Positions 6,994 through 10,430 of a DNA stretch of 10,430 nucleotides are shown one piece after another. The notes under the pieces are model-generated. The model saw nothing but the letters and a program-made list of their open reading frames with translations, ran no database searches and had not been told where the DNA came from. This DNA is from CAYRZF01 sp964428805 (GTDB lineage: Bacteria; Methylomirabilota; Methylomirabilia; Rokubacteriales; CSP1-6), in the NCBI GenBank assembly GCA_964428805.1, contig CAYRZF010000078.1:1-10430 (forward strand). The letters run 5' to 3'. Position 1 is the stretch's first letter. Every line of letters begins with the position of its first letter. The position numbers and the translations under genes are program-made.

Positions 6994-7078
6994 CTCCTCT
7001 CCCCTCACCCTGCCCTCTCCCTCTCGGGGGGGAGAGGATGAAGGTGAGGGGATTATGAGTGGGGTGAGGGGGGAGGAG
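6994..7078 (+). repeat. Outer inverted repeat enclosing REP-like copy 2
   Basis: A 17-base arm at 6994-7010 is complementary, with one mismatch, to 7062-7078, and it encloses most of the inner palindrome (7001-7051), with which it competes for the same left arm. A further CCCCTCACC at 6981-6989 could also pair with GGTGAGGGG at 7063-7071. The right arm carries GGAGGAG, the ribosome-binding site of the aldehyde dehydrogenase. Confidence 0.6.
7001..7051 (+). repeat. REP-like dispersed palindromic repeat, copy 2
   Basis: Same design as 1808-1855: outer arms CCCCTCACC (7001-7009) and GGTGAGGGG (7043-7051), inner arms CCTCTCCC (7014-7021) and GGGAGAGG (7030-7037), with ATGAA in place of ATAAC between the right arms. 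It lies in the 113-nt space between the second permease and the aldehyde dehydrogenase. The two copies differ mainly in the central loop, as expected for members of a dispersed family. Confidence 0.85.
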
Positions 7079-7086
7079 ATTCAGCC

Positions 7087-8505
7087 ATGAAGATGTATGT
7101 GGCGGGACAGTGGATTGACAAAGCCCAGAAGATCGACGTGCTGAACCCGTACGACAACTCGGTCATCGACACCGTGCCGCGGGGCGAGCCGGCGGATGTC
7201 GAGCGCGCCCTGGAGAGCGCGGTGAGGGGGGCCCAGGTGATGGCCCGGCTCCCCGGCTACGAGCGCTGGAAGATTCTCAAGAAGGCCGCCGAGATCATGG
7301 CAGCGCGGAACGAGGAGCTGGGGCAGCTGATCTCGAAGGAAGAGGGCAAGATCATCGCCGAGGGACGGCTGGAGGCCAGCCGCGCCGTCGAGACGATCAT
7401 GGGCTCCGGGGAGGAGGCCAAGCGGATCCACGGCGAGACGGTCCCGCTGGACGGGGCGCCGGGCGGCGCGGGAAAGTTCGGCGTCACCCTCCGCGTCCCG
7501 TGCGGGGTGGTGGTGGCGATCAGCCCGTTCAACTTCCCCCTGAACCTGGTCTGCCATAAAGTCGGGCCGGCCCTCGCCGCCGGCAATGCTGTGGTGGTCA
7601 AGCCCGCGACCGACACGCCATTGTCCGCGCTGAAGCTCACGGAGATTCTCCTGGAGGCAGGACTCCCGCCGGAGGGGATCCAGTGCCTGACGGGGTCGGG
7701 GGGAGAAATTGGTGATGCACTGGTTTCCGATAAGCGCGTCAGGAAGATCACGTTCACGGGGAGCCGCGACGTGGGCGAGCGCATCTGCCGCCTCGCGGGG
7801 ATCAAGAAGGTGACGATGGAGCTGGGCTCCAACTCCCCCGTGATCGTCATGCCCGACGCCGACCTCGACAGGGTCGCGGCGGCCGTGGCGGCCACCGGCT
7901 ACGCCAACGCGGGGCAGGTCTGTATCTCAACCCAGCGCGTCCTGACGGCAGGGAAGGTGTACGGCGACTTCCTGGACGTGCTGAACCCCCGGGTGGCGGC
8001 GCTGACGACGGGCAACCAGCTCGACGAGAAGACCAAGGTTGGGCCCATGGTGCGCGAGAAGGACGCCGTGCGCGTCGAGGAGTGGGTCAGGGAGGCCGTG
8101 TCCTCGGGGGCGCGAGTCGTGGTGGGAGGCCAGCGCCGGGGCGCGATCTACGCGCCGACCGTCGTCGCCGATGTCAAACCCGACATGCGCATCTCGTGCG
8201 ACGAGCTGTTCGGCCCCGTCGTGGCCGTGACCCCGTTCAACAACATCGACGAGGCCATTGCGCTCGCCAACGACACCATCTACGGCCTGGCCGCCGGGAT
8301 TTTCACCGAGAACCTCGAGTGGGCGATGAAGTTTGCCCGCGAGGTCCAGTCCGGCAACCTCCACATCAACTGGGGCCCGCAGTGGCGCGCCGACCTGATG
8401 CCCTACGGCGGCCTCAAGGAGTCCGGCTTCGGCAAGGAGGGGCCGCGCTACGCGGTGGAGGAGATGACGGAACTCAAGATGGTGGTCTTCCACCTCTCGA
8501 CCTAG
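7087..8505 (+). CDS. NAD(P)-dependent aldehyde dehydrogenase family protein
   Basis: This 472-residue cytoplasmic enzyme of the ALDH superfamily oxidises an aldehyde to the carboxylic acid with NAD(P)+. The catalytic residues are in place: Asn149 in SPFNFPLN, Glu245 in TMELGSNSP, and the nucleophile Cys279 in NAGQVCIS. The Glu-Cys spacing of 34 is the classical value. The cofactor region shows KPATDTPLSAL and the Rossmann-type FTGSRDVGERI. The C-terminal LFGPVVAV and PYGGLKESGFGKEG segments are also typical. By overall look it resembles lactaldehyde/glyceraldehyde-type ALDHs more than the long betaine-aldehyde type, but the substrate cannot be fixed. The start at ATG 7087 has GGAGGAG 8 nt upstream. 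The stop is 12 nt before the amidase start, so the two are probably co-transcribed. Confidence 0.93.
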   Translation: MKMYVAGQWIDKAQKIDVLNPYDNSVIDTVPRGEPADVERALESAVRGAQVMARLPGYERWKILKKAAEIMAARNEELGQLISKEEGKIIAEGRLEASRAVETIMGSGEEAKRIHGETVPLDGAPGGAGKFGVTLRVPCGVVVAISPFNFPLNLVCHKVGPALAAGNAVVVKPATDTPLSALKLTEILLEAGLPPEGIQCLTGSGGEIGDALVSDKRVRKITFTGSRDVGERICRLAGIKKVTMELGSNSPVIVMPDADLDRVAAAVAATGYANAGQVCISTQRVLTAGKVYGDFLDVLNPRVAALTTGNQLDEKTKVGPMVREKDAVRVEEWVREAVSSGARVVVGGQRRGAIYAPTVVADVKPDMRISCDELFGPVVAVTPFNNIDEAIALANDTIYGLAAGIFTENLEWAMKFAREVQSGNLHINWGPQWRADLMPYGGLKESGFGKEGPRYAVEEMTELKMVVFHLST

Positions 8506-8517
8506 CAAAGGAGACGC

Positions 8518-9933
8518 ATGGCTCAGGATGAGCTGTGCTGGCTGTCGGCGACGGAGCTGGCGGCAGCGATCAGGCGGAAGAAGCTCTCTCCGGTCGAAGT
8601 CATCGGCGCGGTTCTCTCGCGGATCGAGAGGCTGAACCCGACCCTCAACGCCTTCTGCACGGTGACCGCGGACGCGGCACGCCGGGAGGCCAGGGCCGCC
8701 GAGCGCGCGCTGATGCGGAAAGGGGCAAGGCTGGGGCCGCTCCACGGCGTCCCGTTCTCTATCAAGGACCTCGTGATCACCAAGGGGGTCAGGACGACGT
8801 GGGGTACGAGGCTCTATGCCGATCACGTGCCCGACGAGGACGCCCCCGTCGTGGAAAGGCTCAAGGCGGCCGGCGGGATCCTCGTCGGCAAGACCAACAC
8901 GCCGATGTTCGGCTGGATCGGCGCGACCCACAACTTCCTCTTCGGCGTCACGCGAAGCCCGTGGAACCCGGACCGGACTCCCGGCGGCTCGAGCGGCGGG
9001 GCGGGCGCGGCAGTCGCCGCCGGAATGGCGCCCCTCGCCATCGGGACCGACGGGGGAGGGTCGATCCGGATTCCCGCTTCCTTCTCGGGGATCTTCGGCC
9101 TGAAGCCCTCCTATGGGCGCGTGCCGACCTACCCCTTCAGCGGGGCCTGGAGCCTCTCCCACGCCGGCCCCATGACGCGTACCGTCGCCGATGCGGCGCT
9201 GATGCTCAATGTGATCGCGGGCCCTGACGAGCGGGATCAGTATTCGCTTCCCCCCTCGGGGGTGGATTACGTCAAGGCGCTCAGGGGAAGCCTGAAGGGG
9301 CTCCGGGTGGCGTGGAGCTCCACGCTCGGCTTCGCCCGAATGGTGGACCCCGAGGTGCTGGCCGTCAGCGAGAGAGCCAGTCGTCGGTTTAGGGAATTCG
9401 GCTGCCGGCTGGAAGCTGCGGATCCCCGATTCCCGGACCCGAGCCAGGCGTGGCACGTCATCTTCTTCGGCGGGATCGCCACGCGTCTGGCGTCCTACCT
9501 TCCCGATCGAACGGCCGACATCGACCCGGGGCTCGCGCGGATCATCGCGGAAGCGCTCCGGTGGCCGTCCACCAAGTATGTTCAGGCGTGGTTCGACCGG
9601 CTCAGCCTCTGGGATTCGGCGCGGAAATTCTTCGCGCGTTACGACCTGCTGCTCACGCCGACCGTGGCCTGCCCGCCGTTCAAGGTCGGCCTCGATAACC
9701 CGACAGAGATCGGCGGCACGCCGATCCAGGAGTACGACTGGATCCCGTTCACGTTCCCCTTCAACATGACCGGCCAGCCTGCGGCGTCAGTCCCGTGCGG
9801 CTTCACGCGGGACGGCCTGCCCATCGGGCTTCAGATCGTGGGGCGCCGGTTCGACGATGCCACAGTGCTCCGCGCCGCGGCCGCTTTCGAGAAGGCGGTG
9901 CCCTGGACGGGGATACGCCCTCCCATCTCCTGA
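8518..9933 (+). CDS. Amidase signature (AS) family hydrolase
   Basis: This 471-residue cytoplasmic enzyme of the amidase signature family hydrolyses a C-N amide bond to an acid plus ammonia or an amine. The Ser-cisSer-Lys triad is complete: Lys83 in SIKDL, Ser158 in PGGSSGGAGAAVAAG (cis-Ser), and nucleophile Ser182 in GTDGGGSIRIPAS. Other family landmarks are LHGVPFSIKD, GKTNTPMF and FGLKPSYGRVP, with the C-terminal TGQPAASVPCGFTRDGLPIGLQIVG. Full length for the family and no sign of damage. It lacks the neighbours expected for GatA of tRNA amidation (no GatB/GatC), so a catabolic amidase is more likely. ATG 8518 has AAAGGAG 4 nt upstream and follows the aldehyde dehydrogenase by 12 nt. Products of amide hydrolysis could feed that enzyme only after further steps, so the pathway link is inference. 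Confidence 0.93.
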   Translation: MAQDELCWLSATELAAAIRRKKLSPVEVIGAVLSRIERLNPTLNAFCTVTADAARREARAAERALMRKGARLGPLHGVPFSIKDLVITKGVRTTWGTRLYADHVPDEDAPVVERLKAAGGILVGKTNTPMFGWIGATHNFLFGVTRSPWNPDRTPGGSSGGAGAAVAAGMAPLAIGTDGGGSIRIPASFSGIFGLKPSYGRVPTYPFSGAWSLSHAGPMTRTVADAALMLNVIAGPDERDQYSLPPSGVDYVKALRGSLKGLRVAWSSTLGFARMVDPEVLAVSERASRRFREFGCRLEAADPRFPDPSQAWHVIFFGGIATRLASYLPDRTADIDPGLARIIAEALRWPSTKYVQAWFDRLSLWDSARKFFARYDLLLTPTVACPPFKVGLDNPTEIGGTPIQEYDWIPFTFPFNMTGQPAASVPCGFTRDGLPIGLQIVGRRFDDATVLRAAAAFEKAVPWTGIRPPIS

Positions 9934-10038
9934 CGCTCGCAGGGAATTTCCCTCAAACTAGGCAAGCCGTTTCACAAACTATGGACAGACGGTAAGAGCC
10001 CGCCCTCGTATGCGCCCGTGTTTATTGCCTTCTGACGG

Positions 10039-10054
10039 TGGCACGAGAGATGCG
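10039..10054 (+). promoter_or_regulatory. Candidate sigma-54 (-24/-12) promoter
   Basis: TGGCACG (10039-10045), four spacer bases, then ATGCG (10050-10054). GG (10040-10041) and GC (10052-10053) are exactly 10 nt apart, as sigma-54 requires. Against the consensus TGGCACG-N4-TTGCW it differs at two positions (ATGCG for TTGCW). Transcription would start near 10065, about 90 nt before the small ORF at 10154. No activator gene is in the window, so this is a sequence match only. Confidence 0.45.
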
Positions 10055-10074
10055 TTCCTTTATAAGCGAACGTT

Positions 10075-10135
10075 GCGCGCCACCGGCCTTCGGCCCCCTC
10101 CCAAGTGACTGTCTGCCGAGGGCCGGGAGGCGCGC
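10075..10135 (+). other. Long imperfect hairpin in the leader of the small ORF
   Basis: GCGCGCC (10075-10081) pairs with GGCGCGC (10129-10135). After a small internal loop, 10083-10094 pairs with 10115-10126 over 12 bp with one G-T wobble. The 20-nt loop (10095-10114) contains CCTCC (10097-10101), complementary to the ribosome-binding GGAGG at 10141-10145. It is neither inside a coding frame I support nor followed by a T run. It could be a leader RNA structure; its function is unknown. Confidence 0.55.
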
Positions 10136-10153
10136 CAAGCGGAGGCGGCTGCC

Positions 10154-10378
10154 GTGAAGACAGCGGGTCTTATCGTGCTGGGTGCTGGCGTCAGTGGTTT
10201 ACTCGCGTGGTTTGGTGTGCGCCGGTCAACCTGGCTGAAGCACGAGCTCGCCTATCGACGCTGGCGGCGACACAGGTTCCACACCGTAATCCTCCAGCCT
10301 CCGGCAGTCCTGCCACAGCACCTCGCCTCCGGCCGCGCCCTCGTGTGGGATGGCCGGACGGACCAAGCGTCGCTCTGA
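10154..10378 (+). CDS. Small hypothetical single-TM protein (GTG start)
   Basis: A 74-residue ORF with a GTG start and GGAGG at 10141-10145, 8 nt upstream, a good ribosome-binding site. Residues 3-22 (Ala-Gly-Leu-Ile-Val-Leu-Gly-Ala-Gly...) form one hydrophobic membrane segment. It is followed by a strongly basic stretch (Arg23-Arg24, then YRRWRRHR near 35-42), so the N-terminus would be outside and the basic part in the cytoplasm. I recognise no family. The Gly-rich start resembles a nucleotide-binding GxGxxG (GAGVSG) but nothing else of a Rossmann fold is present, and the length fits a small membrane protein better. It follows the amidase by 220 nt with its own possible promoter, so it is probably a separate transcription unit. 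It could be spurious in such GC-rich DNA. Confidence 0.4.
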   Translation: MKTAGLIVLGAGVSGLLAWFGVRRSTWLKHELAYRRWRRHRFHTVILQPPAVLPQHLASGRALVWDGRTDQASL

Positions 10379-10430
10379 TCCCTCGTCTCTCGCCTTTTCT
10401 GCCCGCGTATCGGTTATTGGACGTTGACAG

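Larger units (their letters stand above)
9934..10153 (+). other. 220-nt non-coding stretch after the amidase
   Basis: The first part (about 9945-10070) is visibly richer in A/T than the genes around it, as regulatory DNA in GC-rich genomes often is. It holds two direct copies of CAAACTA (9954-9960 and 9975-9981) starting 21 nt apart, the sigma-54-like site at 10039-10054 and the hairpin at 10075-10135. I find no convincing intrinsic terminator for the amidase operon here. The 6-base palindrome at 9941-9953 is too tight to fold well. Confidence 0.6.

Noticed and set aside
6157..7041. 294-codon + strand frame overlapping the second permease
   Set aside because: Shadow frame: Arg/Pro/His-rich composition with no motif, while the overlapping frame encodes a complete DppC-like permease.
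7927..9456. Long open frame of 509 codons on the minus strand
   Set aside because: It lies antisense to the intact aldehyde dehydrogenase and amidase genes. Its product is a low-complexity Arg/Pro/Gly/His-rich string with no domain, the usual mirror frame of GC-rich coding DNA.
9941..9953. Palindrome AGGGAATTTCCCT after the amidase as a terminator
   Set aside because: Only a 4-bp stem is left after allowing a loop, and no T run follows.
10424..10429. Perfect TTGACA at the right edge as a -35 box
   Set aside because: The window ends before any -10 could be seen, so it cannot be supported.
1..10430. CRISPR array, tRNA, rRNA, integrase or insertion sequence
   Set aside because: I looked for regularly spaced repeats, cloverleaf-type sequences and transposase/integrase motifs and found none beyond the two REP-like palindromes.

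Overview
This window is very GC-rich (by eye well over 60%), densely coded, and every gene I support lies on the + strand. A 100-N scaffold gap, third-position G/C codon use and the gene content (an isolated family-5 ABC importer beside an aldehyde dehydrogenase and an amidase, plus a radical SAM selenoprotein) suggest an uncultured soil or sediment bacterium assembled from a metagenome. Rokubacteria/Methylomirabilota (NC10) or a deltaproteobacterial relative would fit. That taxonomic guess is inference only, since there is no marker gene here.

Left part (1-3145): a cobalamin-binding-type radical SAM protein, cut by the left edge, followed by a small NifU C-terminal-domain protein and an ATP-grasp ligase-like enzyme. 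The radical SAM frame meets a TGA at 1356 exactly where the residues around it read Phe-Cys-[TGA]-Ala-Glu-Pro. A perfect 7-bp hairpin with a G in its apical loop follows at bacterial-SECIS distance. I therefore annotate TGA-1356 as selenocysteine and extend the protein to the stop at 1431-1433. This matches, from memory, the family named for a CUAEP/CCAEP tail. It is the most interesting point in the window and is missed by any ORF caller that treats TGA as stop.

Middle part (3146-6973): after a short intergenic region containing the N gap comes a peptide/nickel-type (DppABC-like) ABC importer: a secreted solute-binding protein and two inner-membrane permeases. The 55 bases on the two sides of the gap are identical, so the gap is almost surely a scaffolding artefact. 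The first permease has no ATG/GTG/TTG at its expected start; an ACG behind a good Shine-Dalgarno is the likely start. A 10-bp GC hairpin separates the binding protein from the permeases. The two ATPase genes are not in the window.

Right part (6974-10430): an aldehyde dehydrogenase and an amidase-signature hydrolase, 12 nt apart, follow the permeases in the same direction. Together they suggest uptake of a peptide- or amide-like compound, hydrolysis of an amide bond and oxidation of an aldehyde intermediate, but the substrate cannot be read from the sequence. Beyond the amidase is a less GC-rich leader with a good sigma-54-type -24/-12 match, a long imperfect hairpin and a small ORF for a 74-residue single-TM protein.

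Two copies of a dispersed palindromic repeat (arms CCCCTCACC / GGTGAGGGG) occupy the intergenic spaces at 1808-1855 and 7001-7051.
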